Part shown: piece by piece, positions 46,147 through 55,648 of the stretch | How positions within the stretch are numbered: position 1 is the stretch's first letter | Layout of the letters: the number at the start of each line of letters is the position of its first letter | NCBI RefSeq assembly: GCF_008329565.1 | Contig: NZ_NPKT01000012.1 | Coordinates: 1 to 64,000 of the forward strand | DNA from: Mycolicibacterium sp. P1-5 | GTDB lineage: Bacteria; Actinomycetota; Actinomycetes; Mycobacteriales; Mycobacteriaceae | Reading direction: 5' to 3' | DNA: 64,000 nucleotides | The notes under the pieces: model-generated | What the model was told of the DNA's origin: nothing | The model's database searches: none | The model's input: only the letters and a program-made list of their open reading frames with translations | Made by a program: the position numbers and the translations under genes

Positions 46147-47421
46147 GTGGCGGGGCTTTTCGCCGATACCACCCCACTGAGAACGCCGGACTTCCGCCGG
46201 CTCTGGGCGGCCGGCATCATCACGGTCATCGGGGCCAACCTCACGATCTTCGCCGTCCCCGTCCAGCTGTACGCACTCACCCAGAACTCGGCGTACGTCG
46301 GGCTGTCCGGGGTGTTCGCAGTGGTGCCGCTCGTCGTCTTCGGCCTCCTGGGTGGGGCGTGGGCCGACGCCATGGACCGGCGGGTGCTGTTGATCATCAC
46401 CTCCTGCGGCCTGACGGTGTCCTCAGTGTTGCTGTGGCTGCAAGCCTTCCTCGGGTGGAACAACGTGTGGGCGGTGTTGTGCCTACTGGCGGTACAGCAG
46501 GCGTTCTACGCGATCGACAGCCCCACCCGGGCGGCGGCGATACCGCGCGTGCTGCCCGGCGATCAACTGCCCGCGGCCAACTCACTGAACTTCACGGTGT
46601 TCCAGTTCGGCGCCATCGTCGGGCCGCTGATGGCCGGGGTGATGCTGCGGTGGATCGACCTGTCCACGCTTTACCTGATTGACGCGATCACCTGCCTGGT
46701 GCCGATCTGGGTCGCCTGCCGGCTCGCGCCGATCCCACCCACGGTCGCAGGCAAGGGTATGGGATTCGACGCCCTGCGCTCGGTCTTCGACGGCTTCCGC
46801 TTCCTGTCCGGCAACAAGGTCGTACTGATGTCCTTCGTCGTCGACCTGATCGCGATGATCCTGGGAATGCCGCGCGCCCTGTTCCCGGAAATGGCGCATC
46901 AGAGTTTCGGCGGACCGATCGAGGGTGGCACCACCATGGCACTGCTGGCGGCGGCGATGTCGGCAGGTGCGGTCGCGGGCGGCGTGTTCTCCGGCTGGTT
47001 CCCCCGCATTCAGCGTCAGGGCCTGGCCGTGGTGATCGCGATCGTCGTGTGGGGTTTCGCCATGGTCGGCTTCGGCGTGGCAGGTGGGTTCGCACATGGC
47101 CGCACCGGCGCGTTCCTATGGATTGCGTTGGTGTTCTTGGCGATTGGTGGCGCAGCAGACATGGTATCGGCGGTCTTTCGGTCCACGATCCTGCAGCAGG
47201 TGGCCTCCGACGATCTGCGCGGGCGCCTGCAGGGAGTGTTCACGGTCGTCGTCGCCGGCGGTCCCCGGCTGGCCGACGCCGCACATGGCGCGGCCGCCGC
47301 GGTGGTCGGCACCACGATCGCCGCGACGGGTGGCGGCGCGCTGGTGGTGCTCGGTGTACTGATCGCCGCCGCGGCGGTCCCGGCCTTTGTTCGCTATCGG
47401 GTGCAAGCGGCAAGGCGGTAA
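46147..47421 (+). CDS. MFS exporter (EntS-like)
   Basis: A 424-residue 12-helix transporter of the MFS_3/enterobactin-exporter type. LFADTTPLRTPDFRRLWAAGIITVIGANLTIFAVPVQLYALTQNSAYVGL is the family start; GLLGGAWADAMDRRVLLI is motif A; AIDSPTRAAAIPRVLPGDQLPAANSLNFTVFQFGAIVGPLMAG follows. Export of a drug or siderophore-like compound is typical but unproven. GTG 46147 abuts the pdxH stop, so it is in that operon; a TetR gene begins 29 bases after it. Confidence 0.9.
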   Translation: MAGLFADTTPLRTPDFRRLWAAGIITVIGANLTIFAVPVQLYALTQNSAYVGLSGVFAVVPLVVFGLLGGAWADAMDRRVLLIITSCGLTVSSVLLWLQAFLGWNNVWAVLCLLAVQQAFYAIDSPTRAAAIPRVLPGDQLPAANSLNFTVFQFGAIVGPLMAGVMLRWIDLSTLYLIDAITCLVPIWVACRLAPIPPTVAGKGMGFDALRSVFDGFRFLSGNKVVLMSFVVDLIAMILGMPRALFPEMAHQSFGGPIEGGTTMALLAAAMSAGAVAGGVFSGWFPRIQRQGLAVVIAIVVWGFAMVGFGVAGGFAHGRTGAFLWIALVFLAIGGAADMVSAVFRSTILQQVASDDLRGRLQGVFTVVVAGGPRLADAAHGAAAAVVGTTIAATGGGALVVLGVLIAAAAVPAFVRYRVQAARR

Positions 47422-47450
47422 ATCGGTACGTCGCGAACTAGGGTTGGGGG

Positions 47451-48113
47451 GTGGCCGACGTCATCGCGAAGTCGCCTCCGGGACTACGCGAACGAAAGAA
47501 GCAACGCACCCGCGCCATGCTGGTCGATGCCGCCGTGAAGCTGTGCATCGAGCGCGGATACGCCAACACCACCGTCGAGCAGATCGCCGCCGTCGCCGAG
47601 GTGTCCCCGCGCACGTTCAGCCGGTACTTCCCGACCAAAGACGCGGTGATGATGAGCGTGCTGGACGACCTGGTCCACGCCGCGGTCGCCGAACTGGCCG
47701 CGATCGATACGCAAGTGCCCCCGCTGACCGCGCTGGCACGCGCGCATACCAGGGCCCTGCGCGGCGTGCCGTCCGGTGAGGCGACGGAGTTGACCACACA
47801 CCGCCTGGTCCTGATGGTCAACGTCATCTCCTCATCCAGTGCGCTGCGACTCGCCGCTGCCGCTACGCGACTGCAACCGTTGGTGATGGCGGTGGCCGCT
47901 CGCATGGGCATCGAACCGACCAATCGGCGGGTGGCGCTGATCGTGTCGGTCTGGGGAGCGATCACCGCCGCAGCGTGGGGGCAGTTGGTGATCGGGCCCG
48001 AGGACTACGACACCTGCGCGGTCATCATGGCCGACCGGTTGGACCTCGCCTTCGGCGAATTCGCCGATATCGCCGCCCTCGAAGCGGGAACGGGGCTACC
48101 CTCGACGGTTTGA
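47451..48113 (+). CDS. TetR family regulator, first of a tandem pair
   Basis: A 220-residue regulator from GTG 47451. The DNA-binding part is GLRERKKQRTRAMLVDAAVKLCIERGYANTTVEQIAAVAEVSPRTFSRYFPTKDAVMM. It closely resembles the following gene through the whole helix-turn-helix, while the ligand domains have diverged. It probably controls the exporter just upstream or gltA2 downstream. No operator palindrome was found in the short gaps. Confidence 0.9.
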   Translation: MADVIAKSPPGLRERKKQRTRAMLVDAAVKLCIERGYANTTVEQIAAVAEVSPRTFSRYFPTKDAVMMSVLDDLVHAAVAELAAIDTQVPPLTALARAHTRALRGVPSGEATELTTHRLVLMVNVISSSSALRLAAAATRLQPLVMAVAARMGIEPTNRRVALIVSVWGAITAAAWGQLVIGPEDYDTCAVIMADRLDLAFGEFADIAALEAGTGLPSTV

Positions 48114-48152
48114 CGTCGGGGGGCGCGCGGAAAGACCGGGGGGAGGCGCGAC

Positions 48153-48830
48153 GTGGCGATTGTCGCGAAAATTCCTGTTCCCGGGCTGCGTGAACTCAAG
48201 AAACAGCGGACCAGGGCGACGTTGATCGACGTGGCCGTTGCGCTGTTCATCGACCAGGGCTACGACAACACCACCGTCGAACAGATCGCCACCACCGCCG
48301 AGGTCGCGCCGCGCACCTTCAGCCGCTATTTCTCGGGCAAGGATGCGGTGATCATCGCCATCCTCGAGGGAGTCGCCGGTGATGTCGCGGCCGTCTTCGC
48401 CCGCCAGCCGCTCGACATCTCCCCCTACGAGGCATTGGCTCGGGCTCACCTCGAGACCTTCGGCAGCGAGCAGTACAGCACCTCGACGTCGTTCGAGCAG
48501 ATGCAACTGTTGCTGAGGATCCTGAACTCCGCCCCGGCGCTCGGGCTCGCGCCGTTCATGTTCCGTGCGGGCGGCTTTCACCATCAGGCGGCCGAGGTCG
48601 CGGCTCAGCGGATGGGCGTGGCATCAGACCACCCGTCGATCCGCATCCTCTTCGACACCTGGGCGGTGGTGATGGGGGTGGCCTGTCACGGGCTCGGAAC
48701 CGCAGGCGGTCCGCCGATCGAGCCGGACGTCGTATGCCACCGAATCGAGTCGGTATACGCACTTTTCAACGAGCTCCGGGCGCCGCAGGCGACCCCGGGC
48801 CAGACCCCCGCGGGCGTGGCGGCAGAATAG
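48153..48830 (+). CDS. TetR family regulator, second of a tandem pair
   Basis: A 225-residue paralogue of the preceding gene, 39 bases downstream: GLRELKKQRTRATLIDVAVALFIDQGYDNTTVEQIATTAEVAPRTFSRYFSGKDAVIIAIL. The near-identical recognition helix (APRTFSRYF against SPRTFSRYF) suggests that both bind the same or overlapping operators while sensing different ligands. Its tail (APQATPGQTPAGVAAE) is low complexity. It lies 61 bases upstream of gltA2. Confidence 0.9.
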   Translation: MAIVAKIPVPGLRELKKQRTRATLIDVAVALFIDQGYDNTTVEQIATTAEVAPRTFSRYFSGKDAVIIAILEGVAGDVAAVFARQPLDISPYEALARAHLETFGSEQYSTSTSFEQMQLLLRILNSAPALGLAPFMFRAGGFHHQAAEVAAQRMGVASDHPSIRILFDTWAVVMGVACHGLGTAGGPPIEPDVVCHRIESVYALFNELRAPQATPGQTPAGVAAE

Positions 48831-48852
48831 CGACTACCTTCACCTACATACG

Positions 48853-48869
48853 GACGCCTCGCAGGCGTC
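48853..48869 (+). promoter_or_regulatory. Hairpin in the gltA2 leader
   Basis: GACGCCT-CGC-AGGCGTC is a perfect 7-bp stem with a 3-base loop, ending 22 bases before the gltA2 GTG. It could be a TetR-type operator, an mRNA-stabilising hairpin or the end of the tetR transcript. A -10-like TACATA sits just upstream at 48845-48850. Confidence 0.4.
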
Positions 48870-48891
48870 GACGAGCTCAGAAGGGGTTCAT

Positions 48892-50193
48892 GTGGCCGCA
48901 ACCGACGAGACCGCCTCCCTGAAGTACCCGGGCGGCGAGTTGGACCTCGACATCGTGAAAGCGACGGAGGGGTCTGACGGGATCGCGCTGGGCTCGTTGC
49001 TGGCCAAGACCGGTTACACGACGTTCGACCAGGGTTTCGTGAACACGGCGTCGACCAAGAGCGCCATCACCTACATCGACGGCGACGCCGGCATCCTGCG
49101 CTACCGCGGCTATCCGATCGAGCAGCTCGCCGAGAAGTCGACCTTCATCGAAGTCAGCTACCTGCTGATCTACGGCGAGCTGCCGACCACCGAGCAGCTG
49201 GAGAAGTTCACCACCCAGATTCAGCGGCACACCCTGCTGCACGAGGACCTCAAGCGGTTCTTCGACGGCTTCCCCCGCGACGCGCATCCGATGCCGGTGC
49301 TGTCCAGCGCGGTCAACGCCCTCTCGGCCTATTACCAGGATTCGTTGGATCCGCTGAACAAGAAGCAGGTGGAGCTGTCCACCATCCGGCTGCTCGCCAA
49401 GCTGCCGACGATCGCGGCGTACGCGTACAAAAAATCCGAGGGGCAGCCGTTCCTGTACCCGGACAACTCGCTCACGCTGGTGGAGAACTTCCTGCGGATG
49501 ACGTTCGGTTTCCCGGCCGAACCCTACGAGGTCGATCCCGAGATCGTTCGGGCGCTGGACATGCTGCTGATCCTGCACGCCGATCACGAGCAGAACTGCT
49601 CGACGTCGACGGTGCGGCTGGTGGGCTCCTCGCAGGCCAACCTGTTCACCTCGATTTCCGGCGGCATCAACGCGCTGTGGGGTCCGCTGCACGGCGGCGC
49701 CAACCAGGCCGTGTTGGAGATGCTGGAGAAGATCCGCGTCGGCCAAGACGACGTCCAGACGTTCGTCAAGAAGGTCAAGAACAAAGAAGACGGCGTGAAG
49801 CTGATGGGCTTCGGGCACCGGGTCTACAAGAACTACGATCCGCGGGCGCGCATCGTCAAGGAGCAGGCCGACAAGATCCTGGGCAAGCTCGGCGGTGACG
49901 ACGAGCTGCTCGACATCGCCAAGCAGCTCGAAGAGATCGCGCTGACCGACGACTTCTTCATCGAGCGCAAGCTGTACCCGAACGTCGACTACTACACCGG
50001 CGTGATCTACCGCGCGATGGGCTTCCCCACCCGGATGTTCACCGTGCTGTTCGCACTCGGCCGGCTGCCCGGCTGGATCGCGCATTGGCGGGAGATGCAC
50101 GACGAGGGCAGCAGCAAGATCGGCCGTCCCCGCCAGATCTACACCGGTTACACCGAGCGCGACTACGCCACCATCGACTCCCGCCAGGGCTAG
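48892..50193 (+). CDS. gltA2: Citrate synthase GltA2 (main TCA-cycle form)
   Basis: A 433-residue type I-sized citrate synthase. [56 protein letters not shown] is characteristic; [25 protein letters not shown] follows; the active-site His lies in [17 protein letters not shown], the second in [18 protein letters not shown], and the end [19 protein letters not shown] motif ([18 protein letters not shown]) is present. It feeds the TCA cycle from acetyl-CoA. Start GTG 48892 with an AAGGGG ribosome-binding site. Matches Rv0896. Confidence 0.95.
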   Translation: MAATDETASLKYPGGELDLDIVKATEGSDGIALGSLLAKTGYTTFDQGFVNTASTKSAITYIDGDAGILRYRGYPIEQLAEKSTFIEVSYLLIYGELPTTEQLEKFTTQIQRHTLLHEDLKRFFDGFPRDAHPMPVLSSAVNALSAYYQDSLDPLNKKQVELSTIRLLAKLPTIAAYAYKKSEGQPFLYPDNSLTLVENFLRMTFGFPAEPYEVDPEIVRALDMLLILHADHEQNCSTSTVRLVGSSQANLFTSISGGINALWGPLHGGANQAVLEMLEKIRVGQDDVQTFVKKVKNKEDGVKLMGFGHRVYKNYDPRARIVKEQADKILGKLGGDDELLDIAKQLEEIALTDDFFIERKLYPNVDYYTGVIYRAMGFPTRMFTVLFALGRLPGWIAHWREMHDEGSSKIGRPRQIYTGYTERDYATIDSRQG

Positions 50194-50197
50194 GGCC

Positions 50198-50231
50198 CTT
50201 CTTCGCCCAAACCGACGTTTGGCCGAAGAAG
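50198..50231 (+). terminator. Long hairpin after gltA2
   Basis: CTTCTTCG-C-CCAAAC (50198-50212) pairs with GTTTGG-C-CGAAGAAG (50217-50231): 14 base pairs with one central C:C mismatch and a 4-base loop, five bases after the stop. No U-tract follows. It probably ends the gltA2 transcript. Confidence 0.7.
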
Positions 50232-50291
50232 TGCGAGTGATCTTCGCCATTTCGTCGAATTCGGCGCAGTATCGCCTTGACCCGCGAACGA

Positions 50292-50322
50292 TTGTAGTTT
50301 CACAATAGTTGTGTGATTACAA
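50292..50322. promoter_or_regulatory. 31-base near-palindrome over the start of the DHA2 exporter gene
   Basis: TTGTAGTTTCACAA (50292-50305) and TTGTGTGATTACAA (50309-50322) are inverted repeats agreeing at 11 of 14 positions with a 3-base centre. The GTG start of the exporter (50313) lies inside the right arm. This is the AT-rich TTGTA...TACAA pattern usual for MarR operators, and a MarR gene is the last gene of the same operon. Confidence 0.65.
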
Positions 50323-51764
50323 CTGTCGGTGAGCTCAGCGCGCGGCGCAAGACGATCATCCTGGCGTCCTGCTGCCTGAGCCTGCTGATCGTGTCGATGG
50401 ACGCAACCATCGTGAACGTCGCGATCCCGGCGATCCGCACCGACCTGCATGCCTCCCCGTCGCAGATGCAATGGGTGATCGACATCTACACGCTGGTGCT
50501 GGCGTCGCTGCTGATGCTGTCGGGCGCGACCGGCGACCGGTTCGGGCGCCGACGGGTGTTCCAGATCGGTTTGGCCGCCTTCGCGCTGGGTTCGTTGCTG
50601 TGCAGCCTGGCACCCGATATCGACACCCTGATCGGCGCCAGGCTGGTCCAGGGACTCGGCGGTTCGATGATGAATCCCGTTGCACTGTCGATCATTACGC
50701 AGATCTTCGTCGGACGGGTAGAGCGCGCCCGTGCGCTGGGCCTCTGGGGTGCGGTGGTCGGCATCTCGATGGCGCTGGGACCCATCGTCGGCGGTTTCCT
50801 GATCGAGGCGATCAGCTGGCGCGCGGTGTTCTGGATCAACCTGCCGATCTGCGCGGCCGCCATCACCCTCACCGCGATCTTCGTGCCCGAGAGCAAGTCG
50901 GCCACCATGCGCAACATCGATCCGGTCGGGCAGCTGCTGGCCGTGCTGGCCCTGTTCGGCGTCGTCTTCGTCCTCATCGAGGCGCCGGGGATCGGTTGGA
51001 CGAATCCGCGCATCATTGCGATCGCTGCCGGCGCAGTGCTGGCCCTGCTGGCCTTCCTGCGCTATGAATCGCGCCGTCACGACCCCTTCATCGACCTGCG
51101 GTTCTTCCGCAGCGTCCCGTTCTCGTCGGCGACGGTCATCGCCGTGTGCGCCTTCGCCGGCTGGGGGGCCTTCCTGTTCATGATGTCGCTGTACCTGCAG
51201 GGGGAGCGTGGCTACTCGGCAGCCCACACCGGCCTGATCTACCTGCCGATCGCGATCGGTGCGCTGTTCTTCTCGCCGTTGTCGGGACGGCTGGTCGGCC
51301 GCTTCGGCGCCCGCCCGTCCCTGGTGGTGTCGGGCGTCCTGATGACCGCCGCGTCGGTGATGCTGACGTTCCTCACCGCCACCACGCCGATCTGGGCGCT
51401 GCTGGCGATCTTCACGGTGTATGGGATCGGGTTCGGCATGGTCAACGCGCCGATCACCAACGCCGCGGTCAGCGGCATGCCGCGCGACCGAGCCGGCGCC
51501 GCGTCGGCGGTGACCTCCACCAGCAGGCAGGTCGGCGTGAGTATCGGTGTGGCGCTGTGCGGTTCGGTTGCCGGTTCTGCGCTGGCGATCGCCGGCGCGG
51601 ACTTCACCGCGGCGGCCAGGCCGCTGTGGTGGGTCAACATCGCTCTTGGTGCGGTGATCGTTGCGCTCGCGATCGTCTCGACTTCGGCGCGGGCCAAGCA
51701 GTCCGCGCAGCGGCTGGCTCCGCTGATCGATGACCACCGGATCGAGGCCGCACATGTCGGGTAA
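50313..51764 (+). CDS. DHA2-family MFS drug exporter (14 helices)
   Basis: A 483-residue proton-driven efflux pump: [34 protein letters not shown] (motif D1), [36 protein letters not shown] (motif A), and [37 protein letters not shown] (motif C, the exporter signature). The EmrB/QacA group exports hydrophobic drugs or cations. The last residues overlap the MarR gene by 11 bases. Start GTG 50313 sits inside a palindrome, implying direct repression. Confidence 0.92.
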   Translation: MITTVGELSARRKTIILASCCLSLLIVSMDATIVNVAIPAIRTDLHASPSQMQWVIDIYTLVLASLLMLSGATGDRFGRRRVFQIGLAAFALGSLLCSLAPDIDTLIGARLVQGLGGSMMNPVALSIITQIFVGRVERARALGLWGAVVGISMALGPIVGGFLIEAISWRAVFWINLPICAAAITLTAIFVPESKSATMRNIDPVGQLLAVLALFGVVFVLIEAPGIGWTNPRIIAIAAGAVLALLAFLRYESRRHDPFIDLRFFRSVPFSSATVIAVCAFAGWGAFLFMMSLYLQGERGYSAAHTGLIYLPIAIGALFFSPLSGRLVGRFGARPSLVVSGVLMTAASVMLTFLTATTPIWALLAIFTVYGIGFGMVNAPITNAAVSGMPRDRAGAASAVTSTSRQVGVSIGVALCGSVAGSALAIAGADFTAAARPLWWVNIALGAVIVALAIVSTSARAKQSAQRLAPLIDDHRIEAAHVG

Positions 51765-52176
51765 CCAGGTCGCCGACCAGGTCTGGCGGTCGATGTCGAG
51801 ACTGGTGCTGGACAACAAGGACCGCTGGCGTCGCGCGGTGGTCGATCGAACGGGCTTGCCGTTCAGCAGGATTCGGATCCTACGGCGACTCGCATCACAG
51901 CCGATGACGGTCAAGCAGGTCGCCGAGGCGGCCACCATCGACGCACCCGCCGCCACGGTGGCCGTCAATGACCTTGAGGCGCGCGGACTCGTGGTCCGTC
52001 GGCCTCATCCGGAGAACCGGCGCTGCAAGCTGGTGTCACTCACCGACGCGGGCCGCGACGTCGTCGCCGTGCTCGACGCCACCGATGACCCGGCACCGCA
52101 GATGCTGGCCTCGCTCGACGAACAGGACCTTCAGTCGTTGCAGAAGATCCTGGCCCGCATGGTTCAGCTGAGATAA
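51754..52176 (+). CDS. MarR family regulator of the DHA2 exporter
   Basis: A 140-residue MarR protein from ATG 51754 (ATG 51730 would overlap the exporter gene by 35 bases). DNA-binding segment: MTVKQVAEAATIDAPAATVAVNDLEARGLVVRRPHPENRRCKLVSLTDAGRDVV. It overlaps the exporter gene by 11 bases, so the pair is one operon. The likely role is local repression relieved by an exported compound, acting at 50292-50322. Its stop overlaps the convergent DUF2630 gene by 13 bases. Confidence 0.88.
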   Translation: MSGNQVADQVWRSMSRLVLDNKDRWRRAVVDRTGLPFSRIRILRRLASQPMTVKQVAEAATIDAPAATVAVNDLEARGLVVRRPHPENRRCKLVSLTDAGRDVVAVLDATDDPAPQMLASLDEQDLQSLQKILARMVQLR

Positions 52177-52412
52177 CCCTCGACTTCATCGCCGGGCCGC
52201 ACACTGGCCTGGCTCGGGTCGCCGCCCGTCTCGCGCAGCGCACGGCGCTGGCGGAGGAGGTCCCAGCACTGGTCCAGTTCGGTTTCGATGGTCCGCAGGC
52301 GCTCGTGCTCCTCGGAGGGGTCGATGTGCCCCTGCACCACCCGCTCGCGCAGCTCGCGCTCCTGCGCCACCAGGTCGTGAATACGGGAAAGGGTGTCGTT
52401 GTCTTCAGCCAC
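52164..52412 (-). CDS. DUF2630 family protein
   Basis: An 82-residue, mostly helical protein: AEDNDTLSRIHDLVAQERELRERVVQGHIDPSEEHERLRTIETELDQCWDLLRQRRALRETGGDPSQASVRPGDEVEGYL. Heptad-like charged and Leu positions suggest an antiparallel coiled coil. This fits DUF2630, a small actinobacterial family without known function. GTG 52412 is chosen since family members begin close to the MA(D/E)D motif. It lies 27 bases downstream of the start-distant end of no operon partner: the class III aminotransferase stop is at 52440 on the same strand. Confidence 0.82.
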   Translation of the reverse strand: MAEDNDTLSRIHDLVAQERELRERVVQGHIDPSEEHERLRTIETELDQCWDLLRQRRALRETGGDPSQASVRPGDEVEGYLS

Positions 52413-52439
52413 TGGTCCAGTGTGCCCGACCATGCCGCC

Positions 52440-53759
52440 TCAAAACGGCGAAGCGAGAACGGCGGCGAACTGGGTGCAGAACCAGTCGACATCGGCGCTG
52501 GAGAAGACCAGCGGTGGGCGGATCTTCAGCACATTGCCGTCGCGGCCGCATACCGAGATCAGCACTCGGCGCTCCCGCATGGCGTTGACCAGTGCCCTCG
52601 CGCCGGCTCGGTCCGGTGCGCCGGCCTCGTCGATCATCTCGACACCGATGTACAGCCCGGTGCCGCGGACATCACCGATGCGCGGATGGCCGGCGCCCAG
52701 TCGCGCCAGTTCGGTGCGAAGCTGCGAACCGACGTCAGCGGCATTGCGCATCAGCTTCTCGTCCTCGATGACGTCCAGCACGGCCGCGGCGGCGGCTACC
52801 GTCACCGGGTTGCCGCCGAAGGTGTTGAAGTAGGGCACCTCGCGGGCGAAGGCGTCAAGAATCTCCGAGCGGGCGGCCATCGCCGCGATCGGCATGCCGT
52901 TGCCCATCGGCTTGCCCATCGTGACCAGGTCCGGTACCACGCCGTGGCGGACGAATCCCCACATCGCCTCGCCGGTGCGGCCGAATCCCGGCTGGACCTC
53001 GTCGGCGATGAACACCCCGCCGGCCCGATGCACTGCATCCACGGCGGGCGCCAGCACCGAGGGATCGGGATAGATGCCGTCCGAGGAGAAGATGGTGTCG
53101 ACGATCAGCGCGCCGAATCCGGCGCCGCTGGCCTGCAGGTTGTCGATCGCGGAGACCACGTCGGCGGTGAACCGCGCCGCGAGTTCGTCGGCCGGTACCC
53201 GGTAGCTGTCCGGTGGCGGGATGGTGCGGACATGGTCGCCGAGCACCGTCGCTCCCCCGAGGGACGGCGAGATCGCGGTGACCGCGGCGGTGTTGCCGTG
53301 ATAGGCGTCGGCGGCGACGATGACACCCTTTGCGCCGGTATACATTTCGGCCACTCGCAGGGCCAGGTCATTGACCTCTGAGCCGGTGCAGGCGTACATC
53401 ACCTGGTCGATCTGATCGGGCATCGTGTCCAGCAGGCGCTCGCTGTAGTTGACGATGCCACCGTGCAGATAGCGGGTGTGGGTGTTCAGTGTGGACAGTT
53501 GCCGGGTGACGGCCTGCACCACGTGCGGGTGGCAATGTCCCACGCTGGCGACGTTGTTGTAGGCGTCGAGGTAGCAGGCGCCGTCGGCGTCGTAGAGACG
53601 GGTGCCTTCGCCGCGGACCAAGTGCACCGGCCGTTGGTAGAACAGCCGGTAGGCCGGGCCCAGGATGCGGTCACGGGCCGCGATCAACGATTCGGTGGCG
53701 GGATCGACCGGGTGATCTGCCGAGTAGCTGTTGGAATCCATGATGTTGGAAAAGCTCAT
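52440..53759 (-). CDS. Class III PLP enzyme resembling amino-alcohol phosphate phospho-lyases
   Basis: A 439-residue fold-type I PLP protein. Lys283 in VTMGKPMGNGMP is the Schiff-base residue and Asp253 in IADEVQPGFGRTG binds the pyridine. It is annotated by fold as an aspartate aminotransferase family member. However YLDAYNNVASVGHCHPHVV, LNTHTRYLHGGIVNYSERLL, GGNPVTVAAAAAVLDVIEDE and RVLISVCGRDGNVLKIRPPLVF are close to what I recall of animal ethanolamine-phosphate and phosphohydroxylysine phospho-lyases (ETNPPL, PHYKPL). Those eliminate phosphate and ammonia to give an aldehyde. Neighbouring permease and kinase genes support that reading; a plain transaminase remains possible. Confidence 0.85.
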   Translation of the reverse strand: MSFSNIMDSNSYSADHPVDPATESLIAARDRILGPAYRLFYQRPVHLVRGEGTRLYDADGACYLDAYNNVASVGHCHPHVVQAVTRQLSTLNTHTRYLHGGIVNYSERLLDTMPDQIDQVMYACTGSEVNDLALRVAEMYTGAKGVIVAADAYHGNTAAVTAISPSLGGATVLGDHVRTIPPPDSYRVPADELAARFTADVVSAIDNLQASGAGFGALIVDTIFSSDGIYPDPSVLAPAVDAVHRAGGVFIADEVQPGFGRTGEAMWGFVRHGVVPDLVTMGKPMGNGMPIAAMAARSEILDAFAREVPYFNTFGGNPVTVAAAAAVLDVIEDEKLMRNAADVGSQLRTELARLGAGHPRIGDVRGTGLYIGVEMIDEAGAPDRAGARALVNAMRERRVLISVCGRDGNVLKIRPPLVFSSADVDWFCTQFAAVLASPF

Positions 53760-53796
53760 ACCACTCCCTCGTTGACGCGGCCCGTGACAGCCAGCA

Positions 53797-55368
53797 CTAG
53801 CGTTCGTGCGCCTCTTCGAGGACCGTCCGGCCCAGCTCCGAATAGCGCTGCGGTGAAAGGTATTTCAACACCACCGCCAGCAGGAGGCCGCCGATGCCGA
53901 CCACGCCCACCACATACGGGATGATCTCGAATACCCAGTCCGAGGCCGCGGTGCCCGCCGCGAACGACGCGTTCTTGGCCAGCAGGTAGATCACGTAGAG
54001 CATCCCCAGACCGCCCAGCAGGGGCGCGGTGAACGTGCGGAACCAGTTGGCCGTCTCGGGGTGGTTCTTGCCGACGTGGAAGTACGCGATCACCGCGAAG
54101 GCGGCCAGCGCCTGCACGAGCAGGATCGCGGTGGTGCCGAGCAAAGCCATCAGCCCGTACAGACCCGTATAGGGATCACGGCCGGTGAGCGCGAAGAACA
54201 GCACCACGACGGTGGCGAACGCGGTCTGCACGAAACCGGCGATGTGCGGTGAGCCGTGCGAGGAGTGCGTGGCGCCGAGCGTTCTGCGCATTCCGGGGAT
54301 CACGTTCTCCCGGCCGAGCGCATAGATGTAGCGGGCGGCGCAGTTGTGGAAGGCCATGCCGCAGGCGAAGGAACCCGTCATCAACAGGACCTTGAAGACG
54401 TCGACGGCCCAGGCGCCCAGGTGGGCGCCGATCGGGCCGAAGAAGATGTCCCCGGCGGTGGTCGAATCCTGCGCCAGCGCAACGGCATTCTGCGGTCCGG
54501 TGCCGACGATCGCCAGCCAGGAGACGAGGACGTAGAACACGCCGATCCCGACCACTGAGCTGATCACCGCGATCGGGATGATCTTCTTGGGGTTCTTGGA
54601 CTCTTCGCCGTACATCGCGCTGGACTCGAAGCCGACCCACGACCAGAACGCGAAGAATAGGCCGATGCCGGCGGACCCGGCCACCGTGAGCATACTGCCG
54701 CCCGGGCCGGCGACCGTGCCGGACAGATTGTGAAAAGCGTTGAGCGGGTTGAGCGATCCCCACGACCAGCCCTGCGGTCCACCACCGGTGAACAGCACCG
54801 AGAGTGCCAGCAGCGAGAGCATGATGATCTCGGTGATCAGAAAGACCCCGAGCACGCGGGCAGCGACGTTGATGTCGAAGTAGGTCAGTAATGCGTTGAT
54901 CGCGAGCATCGCGATCGCGAACACGATCCACGGGATGTTCACGTGGAACAAGGAATTGAACGTGTCGTTGCCGAAGAACGCGAAGATGCCGATGATCGAC
55001 GCCTCGAACACCATGTAGGCCATCGCGGTCAGGAAGCCCGCGCCGAGTCCGACGATGCGGCCCAGGCCATGCGAGATGTAGCCGTAGAAGGCACCGGTGG
55101 CGGTGATGTGCTTGCTCATCGCGGCGTAACCGATCGAGAACAGCGTCAGCACGATCGTGGCGACGAAGTACCCGGCGGGTGCGTATGCCCCGTTGCCGAA
55201 TCCGACCGCGATCGGCACGTTGCCCACCATGGCGGTGATCGGCGCGGCGGTGGCGACGGCCATGAACAGCACGCCGACGAGCCCGACGGCATTGGGCTTG
55301 AGCCGCTGGACGGAGTCGGTCTTGGCATCGGTGCCGGGCGGGGCCGGCGGATCGATGATGTCGCTCAT
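53797..55368 (-). CDS. APC-family amino acid/amine permease
   Basis: A 523-residue, 12-14-helix transporter. QRLKPNAVGLVGVLFMAVATAAPITAMVGNVPIAVGFGNGAYAPAGYF is the APC start; FVATIVLTLFSIGYAAMSKHITATGAFYGYISHGLGR follows, and GSAGIGLFFAFWSWVGFESSAMYGEESKNPKKIIPIAVISSVVGIGVFYVLVSW is the signature of the group. ATG 55368 is preferred over upstream codons that would add 42 hydrophilic residues. It probably imports the substrate of the class III PLP enzyme encoded 37 bases downstream. Confidence 0.9.
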   Translation of the reverse strand: MSDIIDPPAPPGTDAKTDSVQRLKPNAVGLVGVLFMAVATAAPITAMVGNVPIAVGFGNGAYAPAGYFVATIVLTLFSIGYAAMSKHITATGAFYGYISHGLGRIVGLGAGFLTAMAYMVFEASIIGIFAFFGNDTFNSLFHVNIPWIVFAIAMLAINALLTYFDINVAARVLGVFLITEIIMLSLLALSVLFTGGGPQGWSWGSLNPLNAFHNLSGTVAGPGGSMLTVAGSAGIGLFFAFWSWVGFESSAMYGEESKNPKKIIPIAVISSVVGIGVFYVLVSWLAIVGTGPQNAVALAQDSTTAGDIFFGPIGAHLGAWAVDVFKVLLMTGSFACGMAFHNCAARYIYALGRENVIPGMRRTLGATHSSHGSPHIAGFVQTAFATVVVLFFALTGRDPYTGLYGLMALLGTTAILLVQALAAFAVIAYFHVGKNHPETANWFRTFTAPLLGGLGMLYVIYLLAKNASFAAGTAASDWVFEIIPYVVGVVGIGGLLLAVVLKYLSPQRYSELGRTVLEEAHER

Positions 55369-55648
55369 TGTTGGATTCCCATCTGATGCGTGACTGGGGG
55401 GTCGCGCCGCTTTTTGGTCTGGTTTGACCCGGATGCAGCTGCGCCCGGGGGGCGATGGTGATGTCGGCACGACTTTGTGGTGCGACGTCGTCATTGTTAC
55501 CCCCGCCAGATCGCCTGGTCAACAGGAACATCCGGGAACGCCCCGACCGATGTTTCGGCTGTGTTTCCGACGGCGGGGGTAGGAAACGGCGGCGTTAAAT
55601 GTTTCGATTTGGTCTGCTCGAATCGCTGTTGTGGTCCACACTGGTCGC
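55369..55648. promoter_or_regulatory. Divergent control region between permease and kinase operons
   Basis: This 280-base gap should hold promoters for both arms of the cluster. Weak candidate sites are GTTTCC (55563-55568) facing GGAAAC (55582-55587) with a 13-base spacer, and GGTC-TGGTTT-GACC (55416-55429). The phrase TTTGGTCTG or TTTTGGTCTG recurs at both ends. None is a clear HutC-type operator, so assignment to the GntR protein at 57470 is open. Confidence 0.4.

Noticed and set aside
50190..51968. 592-codon minus-strand frame opposite the DHA2 exporter
   Set aside because: Asp/Arg/Gln/His-rich shadow of a membrane protein gene; such frames arise from GC-rich hydrophobic codons.
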